The notes under the pieces were generated by a model. The model did not search any database. It saw only the letters and a program-made list of their open reading frames with translations, and was not told the DNA's origin. A DNA stretch of 64,000 nucleotides from JACVRW01 sp963846505 (GTDB taxonomy: Bacteria > Actinomycetota > Thermoleophilia > Solirubrobacterales > Thermoleophilaceae). The stretch is taken from the NCBI GenBank assembly GCA_963846505.1, contig CAWJWD010000007.1, positions 186,001 through 250,000 of the forward strand, read 5' to 3'. The position numbers were made by a program, and so were the translations under genes. Shown here piece after piece: positions 24,690 through 32,087 of this stretch. Each line of letters starts with the position of its first letter. Position 1 is the first letter of the stretch.

Positions 24690-25301
24690 GTGAGCGGCTT
24701 CCTCTCGCGTGGCTTCGGTGGACGGCGACGGGCGCCGGAGGGCATGGAGCAGCGCATCCCGCCCGGGCAGTACTACGAGCCGGGCTTTCCCGTCCTGACC
24801 GCCGGGCCGACGCCGCAGGTCTACACGGACGCTTGGAGCTTCCGCGTCGACGGCATGGTCGGTCAGCAGCGGGAGTGGAGCTGGCAGCAGTTCGAGCAGC
24901 TGCCGTTGGAGCAGGTGCCTTGCGACATCCACTGCGTGACGAAGTGGTCCAAGCTCGACACGAGCTTCGGCGGCGTCTCGGTCGACACGCTGCTCGAGGG
25001 CGTCGAGCCACAGGGCGAGTACGCGATGGCCTACTCGACCGGCGGCTACACCACCAACCTCGCGCTCGCGGACCTGACCGGCGGCAAGGCCTGGGTGGCG
25101 ACTCGGCACGAAGGGGAGCCGTTGCCGCGCGAGCACGGCGGTCCGGCGCGGCTGCTGGTGCCGCACCTGTACTTCTGGAAGAGCGCCAAGTGGGTGGCGG
25201 GCCTGCGCATCATGGACCACGACGAGCCGGGCTTCTGGGAAGCCAACGGCTACCACAACCGCGGCGACCCCTGGAAGGAAGAGCGGTATTGGGGCGACTG
25301 A
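24690..25301 (+). CDS. Sulfite-oxidase-like molybdopterin oxidoreductase
   Basis: A 203-residue protein of the oxidoreductase molybdopterin-binding family. It has the molybdenum-ligand Cys82 in IHCVTKWSKLDTSFGGV, then YAMAYSTGGYTTNLAL and HGGPARLLVPHLYFWKSAKW. It is short, a single Mo-cofactor domain without heme or dimerisation domain, as in the YedY/MsrP type but without a recognisable Tat signal, so probably cytoplasmic. The next gene, a flavin reductase, overlaps it by 13 bp and is the likely electron donor. The substrate is unknown. The molybdate importer lies 10 kb away. Confidence 0.87.
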   Translation: MSGFLSRGFGGRRRAPEGMEQRIPPGQYYEPGFPVLTAGPTPQVYTDAWSFRVDGMVGQQREWSWQQFEQLPLEQVPCDIHCVTKWSKLDTSFGGVSVDTLLEGVEPQGEYAMAYSTGGYTTNLALADLTGGKAWVATRHEGEPLPREHGGPARLLVPHLYFWKSAKWVAGLRIMDHDEPGFWEANGYHNRGDPWKEERYWGD

Positions 25302-26017
25302 CGCCCATCAGCCAGCGGGCGCCGGGCCAGTGGCAGATCGCCGAGGTCGCCGCGATCGAGCAGGAGACGCCGCGCTGCAAGTCCTTCCGGCTGCGGCTGC
25401 CGATGTGGATGCCCCACGTGCCCGGTCAGCACTACGACGTGCGCCTGACCGCGCCCGACGGCTATCAGGCTCAGCGTTCCTACTCGATCGCCTCGTCGCC
25501 GCTCGACGAGGGCGAGATCGAGCTGACGATCGACCGACTCGAGCAGGGCGAGGTCTCGACCTACTTCCACGACGTGCTCGTCGAGGGCGACCAGGTCGAG
25601 GTGCGCGGCCCGTTCGCGTCCTACTTCGTCTGGCGCGGCGAGCAGCCGGTGCTGCTGGTCGGCGGCGGTTCCGGCGTCGTGCCGTTGATGGCGATGCTGC
25701 GCCACCGTCGTCGCACCGCACCGGACCTGCCGATGCGGCTCGTGTACTCGGTGCGCTCGGCCGACGAGCTGATCTACGCCGACGAGCTCGGCGACGACGC
25801 CCTGCTCACCTACAGTCGCGCCGCGCCCGACGGCTGGAGCGGGCACCGCGGTCGCATCGACGCGGAGCTGATCGCTGCCGCCGGCGCTGACGCGGACATG
25901 ACGCTGGCGTTCGTGTGCGGCTCGAACGGCTTCGTCGAGACGGCTGCGGGCCTGCTGCTCGAGGTGGACTTCGCGCCGGAGCGGGTGCGCACCGAGCGCT
26001 TCGGCCCGACCGGCTGA
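25289..26017 (+). CDS. Ferredoxin-NADP reductase-type flavoprotein
   Basis: About 242 residues. The FAD-binding barrel carries RSYSIASSP, and VLLVGGGSGVVPLMAMLRH starts the NAD(P)-binding domain, which ends FVCGSNGFVETAAGLLLE. No iron-sulfur domain is attached. The TTG start overlaps the end of the sulfite-oxidase-like gene; CTG at 25298 is an alternative. It would pass electrons from NAD(P)H to the molybdoenzyme encoded upstream, an arrangement common in actinobacteria. Confidence 0.85.
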   Translation: MGRLTPISQRAPGQWQIAEVAAIEQETPRCKSFRLRLPMWMPHVPGQHYDVRLTAPDGYQAQRSYSIASSPLDEGEIELTIDRLEQGEVSTYFHDVLVEGDQVEVRGPFASYFVWRGEQPVLLVGGGSGVVPLMAMLRHRRRTAPDLPMRLVYSVRSADELIYADELGDDALLTYSRAAPDGWSGHRGRIDAELIAAAGADADMTLAFVCGSNGFVETAAGLLLEVDFAPERVRTERFGPTG

Positions 26018-26095
26018 GGTCCGGCTCCGGCTCGTCGCCGGAACCCGCCTGGCCCTCGCGAGCCGCCCGGCCGCGAGGAGCAGGCGAGTCGTGTC

Positions 26096-26764
26096 CTACG
26101 GTGAGACCAGGGTCACGTTGAGGTTGTCGGCTCTTGTGTCGGGGAGGACTGTGAAGGTGCTCGTGATCTGCAGTCTTGTGCCCACCGGCGGGCAGAGCGG
26201 GTCACCGGCCGTGCTGCCTCTGTATGAGATTGTCGGGTCGTTGATGACCAGTGATGTCGTGTTGTTTGTCCAGGTGAACCGGATTGACTGGGCGGGGAGT
26301 GTGATGTCGCACGATCTGCCCAGCATTGTGCGGATGATGGAGATCGGTGAGTTGAACGGGATGTTCAGGCTTCCCCGGGCTGAAGGCGGGGCCGTGAAGT
26401 CTGTGAGGTGCAGCAGCCACGGTGTCACTGAGTTCACCGGCGTCGAGACGCCTGACACGGTCCCCATGTCCGAGATGCATCTGTTGAACACCACGCTGCC
26501 GATGCGAATCTGTGTATGTGTCTGCGGGACGTAGCCTGAGAACTGCACCATGCATGTGACGGCGCCGGCACCTGGGACGATGAATGACATGTTCGTCGCC
26601 TTGCCTGTGACTGATGAGTTGATTGTGTTGCCGATCGGGGTCCACCACGGCGACGAGTTGCTCTGTGAGTCTGTGAACTGGACTGTGGCGTACGCTGGGC
26701 CTGCCGCTGCCACCGCTACTGCAAGGGCGAGCGCGACCAGGAGGCCGAACTTGGGTCCTCTCAT
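26096..26764 (-). CDS. Secreted protein, member 2 of the four-paralog family
   Basis: About 222 residues. The start MRGPKFGLLVALALAVAVAA gives a signal peptide ending GPAYA. I chose ATG 26764 instead of 26773 because GGAAGGA then sits 9 bases upstream and the N-terminus matches member 3. The mature part has SPWWTPIGNTINSSVTG, VTCMVQFSGYVPQTHTQI, NRCISDMGTV, TPWLLHL, GSLNIPFNSPISI, SCDITLPAQSIRFTWTNNTT and LCPP. There are four cysteines, and the Asn/Thr/Ser-rich strands suggest a beta-sandwich. It closely resembles the next gene, so the two are a tandem duplicate. Function is unknown. Confidence 0.75.
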   Translation of the reverse strand: MRGPKFGLLVALALAVAVAAAGPAYATVQFTDSQSNSSPWWTPIGNTINSSVTGKATNMSFIVPGAGAVTCMVQFSGYVPQTHTQIRIGSVVFNRCISDMGTVSGVSTPVNSVTPWLLHLTDFTAPPSARGSLNIPFNSPISIIRTMLGRSCDITLPAQSIRFTWTNNTTSLVINDPTISYRGSTAGDPLCPPVGTRLQITSTFTVLPDTRADNLNVTLVSP

Positions 26765-26810
26765 GACAAGCATTCCTTCCTTGGACGAGTACGGTCCGTT
26801 GAGGTATCGG

Positions 26811-26841
26811 CGCCCCCGCGCGCCGCCCGTGCGCGGGGGCG
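26811..26841 (-). terminator. Terminator after secreted paralog 3
   Basis: An 11-bp GC stem, CGCCCCCGCGC (26811-26821) with GCGCGGGGGCG (26831-26841), lies just past the stop of the 26854-27522 gene on the minus strand. It separates the two tandem paralogs into distinct transcription units. Confidence 0.6.
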
Positions 26842-26853
26842 GATGGGTTGTGC

Positions 26854-27522
26854 TTAGACGTCCGGTGACACGAGGGTCACGTCGAGGTTGTCAGCTAGTG
26901 TGTCGGGCCGCACTGTGAACATGCCGAACACCTGCATTCTTGTGCCCGCGGGGGGACACAAGGCGCCGCCGGTGCCTCTGAATGAGACTGTCGGGTCGCT
27001 GACGACGAGTGATGTGTTGTTGTTTGTCCAGGTGAATCTGATTGACTGACCCGGGATTGTGATGTTGCACTGCATACCGTTCAATGTGCGGAAGATTGAG
27101 ATCGGTGAGTTGGGCGGGATGTTCAGGGTTCCAGCGGCTGAGGGCGGGAACACGAATGTTGTGAGGTGCAGCAGCCACGGTGTCTGTGAGTTCACCGGGC
27201 TCTGAACGGCTGAAACGGTCCCCATGTCGGAGATGCAGTTTCTGAACGACACGCCGTTGATGCGGATCTGTGTGTGTGTCACCGGGACGTAGCCTGAGAA
27301 CTGGACCATGCATGTCACGGCGCCGGCTCCGGGGACGACGAATGACAGGCTCATGGCTCTGCCTGTGACTGATGAGTTGATTGTGTTGCCGATCGGGTTC
27401 CACCACGGCGACGCGTTGGCCTGTGAGTCTGTGAACGCGACTGTGGCGTGGGCTGGACTTGCCGCGACCATCGTCACGGCAAGCGTCAGCGCGACCAGCA
27501 CGCCGGTCTTGAGTCCTCGCAT
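26854..27522 (-). CDS. Secreted protein, member 3 of the four-paralog family
   Basis: 222 residues. The signal peptide MRGLKTGVLVALTLAVTMVA ends SPAHA, and GAGAGGACACC precedes the ATG. It has the same plan as member 2: SPWWNPIGNTINSSVTG, VTCMVQFSGYVPVTHTQI, NCISDMGTV, TPWLLHL, GTLNIPPNSPISI, QCNITIPGQSIRFTWTNNNT, LCPPAGT and a C-terminal ADNLDVTLVSPDV. Four conserved cysteines would allow two disulfides. Base composition is TG/CA-rich and unlike the surrounding genes. The 110 bp upstream are AT-rich around 27620-27670. No known domain is recognised. Confidence 0.75.
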   Translation of the reverse strand: MRGLKTGVLVALTLAVTMVAASPAHATVAFTDSQANASPWWNPIGNTINSSVTGRAMSLSFVVPGAGAVTCMVQFSGYVPVTHTQIRINGVSFRNCISDMGTVSAVQSPVNSQTPWLLHLTTFVFPPSAAGTLNIPPNSPISIFRTLNGMQCNITIPGQSIRFTWTNNNTSLVVSDPTVSFRGTGGALCPPAGTRMQVFGMFTVRPDTLADNLDVTLVSPDV

Positions 27523-27662
27523 GAGGTGTCCTCTCTTCGGCGGAGGTGATCCGCCAAGGGTTGGGTGCGTCGCGACCCCCGGGTGGTCGCGACCGTGTCG
27601 GGCGGCTGGTCGACCGAAGAGATGGTACCTGACCGTACCAAGTTGTTCAATACGATCAAGTT

Positions 27663-28265
27663 CTATAGATCATTTGTGCATTCGGGCATCCGAAACCCAG
27701 CTCGGCAGGTCGTCAGGGGGCGGTAGCGGGGCCCAAGGGCCATGTCCAGCGTGTCGGCCGCTCGGCCTGCCAGTCGCTTGCGCAGCAGCGCCCAGTCGAC
27801 GAGCAGGCGCAGGTCCTGCCGGGTGAGCCCGGTTCGCCGCCGGAACTGGGCGGCCGAGAGGGTGTCCGCGACGAAGCGCCCCCGCTGCAGCGTTTGCAGT
27901 GCGCGCCGCGTTCGAGTTGCCGGCGGCTCGAGGCCGCGTCGCCGTGCCTCGACGCGATACCAACGCGTCGTGATCAGCAGTCGCAGGGTGCGCTCGCGTG
28001 CGTCGGCGTACTGCCCCGCGCAGGGCATGGGCTCGTCGGCGGCTGGCGGGGCGCCGGTGGGCCGACGGTGAAGGCGCGCGAGCTTGAGGCACTCCGCCCG
28101 CAGGAAGTGGGTGAACTCAGCCCGTGGAACGGGATCGTTTGCGACCTGCGCGACGGCGCCGGCGGGCAGCACGACACGCTCGGGCTCGCTGCTGCCACAG
28201 CCTGCCGCGAGTGCTGCGACGAGGCCGAGCCACGAGCCGTGGCGGACGGCCGGGCTCAGCGGCAC
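27663..28265 (-). CDS. Lipoprotein with SurA-like N-terminal chaperone features
   Basis: About 200 residues with a lipobox (ALAAGC, Cys23) and the short motif AVAQVANDPVPRAEFTHFLR, the start typical of foldase/SurA N-terminal domains, where a VNxxxIxxxEF pattern recurs. The remainder is helical and Arg-rich, without a parvulin domain. The GTG start overlaps the stop of the upstream gene by 10 bp, so the two are co-translated. Probable role: extracytoplasmic protein folding (inference). Confidence 0.6.
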   Translation of the reverse strand: MPLSPAVRHGSWLGLVAALAAGCGSSEPERVVLPAGAVAQVANDPVPRAEFTHFLRAECLKLARLHRRPTGAPPAADEPMPCAGQYADARERTLRLLITTRWYRVEARRRGLEPPATRTRRALQTLQRGRFVADTLSAAQFRRRTGLTRQDLRLLVDWALLRKRLAGRAADTLDMALGPRYRPLTTCRAGFRMPECTNDL

Positions 28266-29233
28266 TCCGGCACTTCGGGTATGCGGTACTTGCGCGCGCA
28301 GTCGGTGTCAGCGGCGTAGCGGGCGTGGAGCGCCTTCGACAGGCGGTCGGTTCGGAGCGTGCTGAGGATCGTTCTGCGCGCTTGGGGGGAGAGCCGATCG
28401 GAGCCGGGATCCGCTACCCGCACCACTTCGTAGACGAACCACCCGTTGAGGGTCTTGACCGGGCCGCGCAGCTGTCCCGGCCGAGCTGCGAACATGCCGC
28501 GCCCGAACCGGTCCTGTGGCGCGGTGCTCGCACGGACGCGATGCGTGCCGCTCCAGGTCCGCGACAGCGGGCGCACGGCGTAGCGATCGACGGCTTGGCG
28601 CCAGTTTCCCTCGTCCTCGATCAGCGTGCGCGCCTGACGGGCGAGATTGGAGTTGCTCGTTTGGACGATGCGAACGATGCGTTGCTCGGGCTGAAGGTAG
28701 ACGACGTCGTTGTTCTCGCCGTAGCGCTGGATCTGCCGGGCGCTGACGGGGATGCGGCGCAGCAGCGCCTGCTGCTGGTCGTCCGAGCGGGCTCGCAGCG
28801 AGCTCGGGCGCTCGTCATAGCGCGAGGGCTCGAGCTCTTGGCGACCGGCCTCGCTTGTGAGCCACTCCGCCCGCACCAGGAACGAGAGGGCCTGGGCCTT
28901 GGCGATGCCGAACTCGAGCTTGCACTCGGCGAGGATCTCGCGCGCGCTCAGGTCGTGCGTGGCGTCAGCCTGGGCATGCTTGTTGCGCCGGCAGGCGCGG
29001 TAGGCCGGCGGCCCGAAGGCGCGTACGTAGCCGCCGGGGTGGGGAAGCAGGACGTCGATCGAGCGGGTGACCTCCGCTTCGGCGATCGTGCGGCCGCCGA
29101 CGGTCGCGGCGACGGGGTTCCCCGGTCTCTGCGGCCGATCGTCGTCTCCGTTCCCGTCGCTGCAGGCCGCGGGACCGACGATCGCCAGCGCAGCGGTCGC
29201 CATCGCGAGTCCGACCCGAGCGCTCCGGTACAT
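28256..29233 (-). CDS. Peptidyl-prolyl isomerase-like (SurA/PrsA type) lipoprotein
   Basis: 325 residues. The signal peptide ends with a Cys at about 24 (GPAACSDG). An N-terminal chaperone helix region starts at PVAATVGGRTIAEAEVTRSI. A parvulin-like C-terminal part follows, seen as EQRIVRIVQTSN, ARQARTLIEDEGNWRQAVDR and PGQLRGPVKTLNGWFVYEVV. It would act at the outer face of the membrane on exported proteins. It overlaps and is paralogous in layout to the following lipoprotein, which lacks the isomerase part. Secreted paralogs 2 and 3 lie just downstream and could be clients (speculative). Confidence 0.72.
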   Translation of the reverse strand: MYRSARVGLAMATAALAIVGPAACSDGNGDDDRPQRPGNPVAATVGGRTIAEAEVTRSIDVLLPHPGGYVRAFGPPAYRACRRNKHAQADATHDLSAREILAECKLEFGIAKAQALSFLVRAEWLTSEAGRQELEPSRYDERPSSLRARSDDQQQALLRRIPVSARQIQRYGENNDVVYLQPEQRIVRIVQTSNSNLARQARTLIEDEGNWRQAVDRYAVRPLSRTWSGTHRVRASTAPQDRFGRGMFAARPGQLRGPVKTLNGWFVYEVVRVADPGSDRLSPQARRTILSTLRTDRLSKALHARYAADTDCARKYRIPEVPECR

Positions 29234-29360
29234 GATCAGCGTATCTACAGCGATCTATTAAGCCTCACGTAAATCGCGGATCTCGTGGAAGGCCTGGGGC
29301 AGCGGGCTAGTCGAATGAGCCCAGCGCCGTCCAAAGCGCCGGTGTCGTAGAAAGGGCGAC

Positions 29361-30470
29361 GTGACGGAGGGCGAGTGCATCCTGGTCGAGGTCGCGGGTC
29401 GGGCGAACCTGATCGGCGATCACACCGACTACCAGGACGGCCTGGCGTTGCCGCTCGCGCTCGAGGGACTGACGCTGCGGCTGGAGGGGCGCCTCGGCGG
29501 AGACCGGGTGGTCCTGCGCTCGCAGTTGGACGGCCGCACGCACGCGCTGTCGCTCTCCGAGACCGCCGTTCGGACGCGCGGCTGGGGCCGCTACGCCGCT
29601 GCGGTCCTGTACGCGCTACGCGACGCGGGCCGTCGGCTGCGGCCGCTCGAGGCGGCGATCTCCGCGACGCTGCCGGTCGGCGCCGGTCTCTCGTCCTCGG
29701 CCGCGCTGGAGGTAGCGGTCGCGCTTGCCGCCTGCGCGGATCCGCTCGAGCCGCTCGAGCTCGCGCGTATCTGCCAGCGCGCGGAGAGCGTGCACGTCGG
29801 CGTGCCCTGCGGTCTGCTCGATCAGCTCGCGATCGTCAACGGCGAGCCTGGGCGGGCGCTGCTGCTCGACCTCCGCCACCTGCGCGCCGAGCAGCTGCCA
29901 TGGCCGTCCGGGCTGGTGCTCGCGATCGTGGACTCCGGCGTCACGCGCGGCTTGGCCGACGGCGCCTACGCCGAGCGGCGGGCCGAGACCGAGCAGGCGG
30001 CGGGACTCTTGGGAGTGCGCACGCTGCGCGAGCTGCCAGCCGGCGACCCATCCGCTGCGCAGGCTCGCCTGGGAGCACCGCTCGATCGGAGGGTACGCCA
30101 CGTCATGAGCGAGAACGCGCGCGTGCTCGTGGCGGCGGCCGCGCTGCGCGCGGGCGACTACGAGCGGCTGGGTGTGGCGCTGGCCGACTCGCACCGGAGC
30201 TTGACCGAGGACTTCGAGGTCTCGACGCCGGAGCTGGACATGCTGGTCGAGCTGCTCGCCGCGCTGCCCGGCGCAATCGGCGCCCGGATGACCGGCGCCG
30301 GTTTCGGCGGCTGCGTGCTCGCGCTGCTGCGCGCGCCGGTGGACGAGCTCGCGCTCGACGCGGCGCTGGAGGAGTACCAGCGCCGCAGCGGGCGCACGCC
30401 GCGGCGCTGGCTCACGCGGCCCGGTGCCGGCATCGTGCACGGCGGGATCAGCCTTCGCCGGGGCCGGTGA
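29361..30470 (+). CDS. galK: Galactokinase (GHMP kinase)
   Basis: 369 residues. The galactose-binding signature GRANLIGDHTDYQDG (residues 13-27) differs from the usual GEHTDYN by Asp20 for Glu. The GHMP ATP loop is LPVGAGLSSSAAL (104-116), and motif 3 is MTGAGFGGC. The reaction is ATP-dependent 1-phosphorylation of galactose. No galT or galE lies alongside, and the signature change leaves room for another sugar substrate. The 3' end overlaps the convergent MmgE/PrpD gene by 23 bp. Confidence 0.87.
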   Translation: MTEGECILVEVAGRANLIGDHTDYQDGLALPLALEGLTLRLEGRLGGDRVVLRSQLDGRTHALSLSETAVRTRGWGRYAAAVLYALRDAGRRLRPLEAAISATLPVGAGLSSSAALEVAVALAACADPLEPLELARICQRAESVHVGVPCGLLDQLAIVNGEPGRALLLDLRHLRAEQLPWPSGLVLAIVDSGVTRGLADGAYAERRAETEQAAGLLGVRTLRELPAGDPSAAQARLGAPLDRRVRHVMSENARVLVAAAALRAGDYERLGVALADSHRSLTEDFEVSTPELDMLVELLAALPGAIGARMTGAGFGGCVLALLRAPVDELALDAALEEYQRRSGRTPRRWLTRPGAGIVHGGISLRRGR

Positions 30471-31827
30471 GCGGCAGCGTCTCGAGGCCGGGAAGGCGGT
30501 CGAGCGAGAGCACGGTGTCTGCGAGTGCGGTGGCCCGCTCCCCGCCGAGCGCCGCGTCGGCGTTGGCGTGGAACTTGGCCAGCACGCCGTCGGGTGCGAG
30601 CGGGCACTCGGGCGTGCCGGTGGGATGGGGGACGTCGGCCAGGCGCGTCGAGCCGTCGGCCAGGCGTGCGGTCACGGTCGCGAACAGTGGGCCGCGGTCC
30701 TCACGCGCGGTGGCGGCGACCTCGACCCGTCGTGCCAGTTCGCCCAGGCGCGGGTCGGCGAGCGACTCGTCCTCGTAGGTGCCGAGGTCGACCGCGCCGG
30801 TCGCGAGCATCGCGGCGACCGAGAACTGGAGGCTGAACTTCGCCTCGTAGGCGGTCGCGGGCGCGAGCTTGCGCTCGGTCGGCTCGGCGACGATCGGCAG
30901 CGCGTCCGCCGGCAGGCCGACGTCGAGTGCGGCGACGCCGTTGGGCTCGAGGCCCTGGTCGCGCAGCTCGCGCACGGCGTCGAGCGCGGCGTGGATGAAG
31001 TGGCAGGCGGGATAGGGCTTGATCGCGACCGCGAGCGTCTCCCAGCGCGAGCCGAGGTCTGCCAGCTGCTCGTCGAGCCGCTCGCCGTAGTCGCCGCCGA
31101 GCAGCGCGCGGTAGATCCCGAAGCGGCCCTCGAGCACGGTCGCCGGGCCGGCGGCACCGCGGGCGGCCAGGGCTGCGCAGACCACGCCGGCATGCGCGGC
31201 CCAGCCGGCGTGGAAGGGCTTGGTCGGCGTGCCGTCGGCCAGGTACTCGAACAGGCCACCGGAGGTGCTGCCCGCCAGCCCGAGCGCCGCGGTGGTCGTC
31301 TCGGCCGAGAGGTCCAGGAGCGAGCAGACGGCCACCGCGGCGCCGAACACGCCGCAGGCGGAGGTGGGGTGCAGGCCGCGCTGGTGGAAGGCCGCCGGCG
31401 CGGTCAGGCCGAGCCGCGTGGCGGTCTCGGTGCCGGCGACGATCGCCGTCAGCAGCTGCCGTCCGTCGGCGCCGTGCGCCTGGGCGACCGCCAGCGCAGC
31501 GGGCACGACGACCGCCGAGGGGTGGACGAGCGCCTCGGGGTGCGTGTCGTCGAAGTCGAGCGCGTGGCAGAGCATGCCGTTGGCCAGCGCCGCCTCGGAC
31601 GGCGCCGCCGGGCCGCCACGGTGCAGCAACTGGGCGGCTCTACCGAGCGGCGCGCTCTCGTCGACCGCCCACGCCCGTGCCTCGGTGCCCAGGCCCCGTT
31701 CGCTGGCGGCGAGGCCGCAGCCGAGCACGTCCAGAACGTGCAGCTTGGCTCGCTCGACGACCTCGTCGGGCAGCTGCTCGAAGCGCAGCCGCGTGGCAAA
31801 GTCGGCCAGTCGCTGGGCGCCGGTCAT
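30448..31827 (-). CDS. MmgE/PrpD family protein
   Basis: About 459 residues. PrpD-fold features are LPDEVVERAKLHVLDVLGCG, NGMLCHALDFDDTHPEALVH (the conserved Asp-Asp-Thr-His segment), HPTSACGVFGAAVAV, KPFHAGWAAHAGVV and IKPYPACHFIHAALDAV. Family members dehydrate 2-methylcitrate or related tricarboxylates, and some are epimerases or decarboxylases. No other methylcitrate-cycle gene is nearby, so the substrate is open. I chose the ATG at 31827; in-frame starts at 31848 and 31866 exist. It converges on galK. Confidence 0.87.
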   Translation of the reverse strand: MTGAQRLADFATRLRFEQLPDEVVERAKLHVLDVLGCGLAASERGLGTEARAWAVDESAPLGRAAQLLHRGGPAAPSEAALANGMLCHALDFDDTHPEALVHPSAVVVPAALAVAQAHGADGRQLLTAIVAGTETATRLGLTAPAAFHQRGLHPTSACGVFGAAVAVCSLLDLSAETTTAALGLAGSTSGGLFEYLADGTPTKPFHAGWAAHAGVVCAALAARGAAGPATVLEGRFGIYRALLGGDYGERLDEQLADLGSRWETLAVAIKPYPACHFIHAALDAVRELRDQGLEPNGVAALDVGLPADALPIVAEPTERKLAPATAYEAKFSLQFSVAAMLATGAVDLGTYEDESLADPRLGELARRVEVAATAREDRGPLFATVTARLADGSTRLADVPHPTGTPECPLAPDGVLAKFHANADAALGGERATALADTVLSLDRLPGLETLPLTGPGEG

Positions 31828-31920
31828 GGCGCTCGGCTCACCGTCCATTCGGCGTCGGTTTCCCACGTTGGTCGATGTCCGAAGCCTACGTGTGCTTGCA
31901 CGCCGCGGTACGCTGGAGAG

Positions 31921-31992
31921 GTGACCTCACGCATCGCCACCTTCGAGCAGCAGCTCGTCGCGATCGTGATCGTCGCCGTCATTCCCCGCTAG
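31921..31992 (+). CDS. ilv leader peptide, 23 residues
   Basis: A GTG start with GGAGAG just upstream opens a 23-codon frame, VTSRIATFEQQLVAIVIVAV then IPR. Nine of 23 residues are Ile, Leu or Val, seven of them within an 10-residue run (12-21). This is the composition of branched-chain attenuator peptides, and it precedes ilvB by 95 bp. Ribosome stalling at these codons when charged tRNA is scarce would favour readthrough into ilvB. The stop codon lies inside a hairpin. Confidence 0.75.
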   Translation: MTSRIATFEQQLVAIVIVAVIPR

Positions 31993-32024
31993 GGGAATCG
32001 CTCGTGCCAGCGCCGCAGCGGCGC
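31981..32024 (+). promoter_or_regulatory. Attenuator hairpins between leader peptide and ilvB
   Basis: Two adjacent perfect hairpins: ATTCCCC/GGGGAAT (31981-31987 with 31992-31998) spans the leader stop, and GCGCCGC/GCGGCGC (32010-32016 with 32018-32024) follows. No T-run follows the second, so termination might be Rho-dependent, or control may act at translation. Function is inferred from the leader peptide. Confidence 0.5.
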
Positions 32025-32087
32025 CTCATCCCAGATCGACCCCACCGGGAGCGTTCTGCCCTTGCCCCGACCGCACGAGTGACTGCC

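Noticed and set aside
26026..26042. A TCCGGC/GCCGGA hairpin after the flavin reductase
   Set aside because: Short stem without a T-run; such GC hairpins are common by chance at this base composition.
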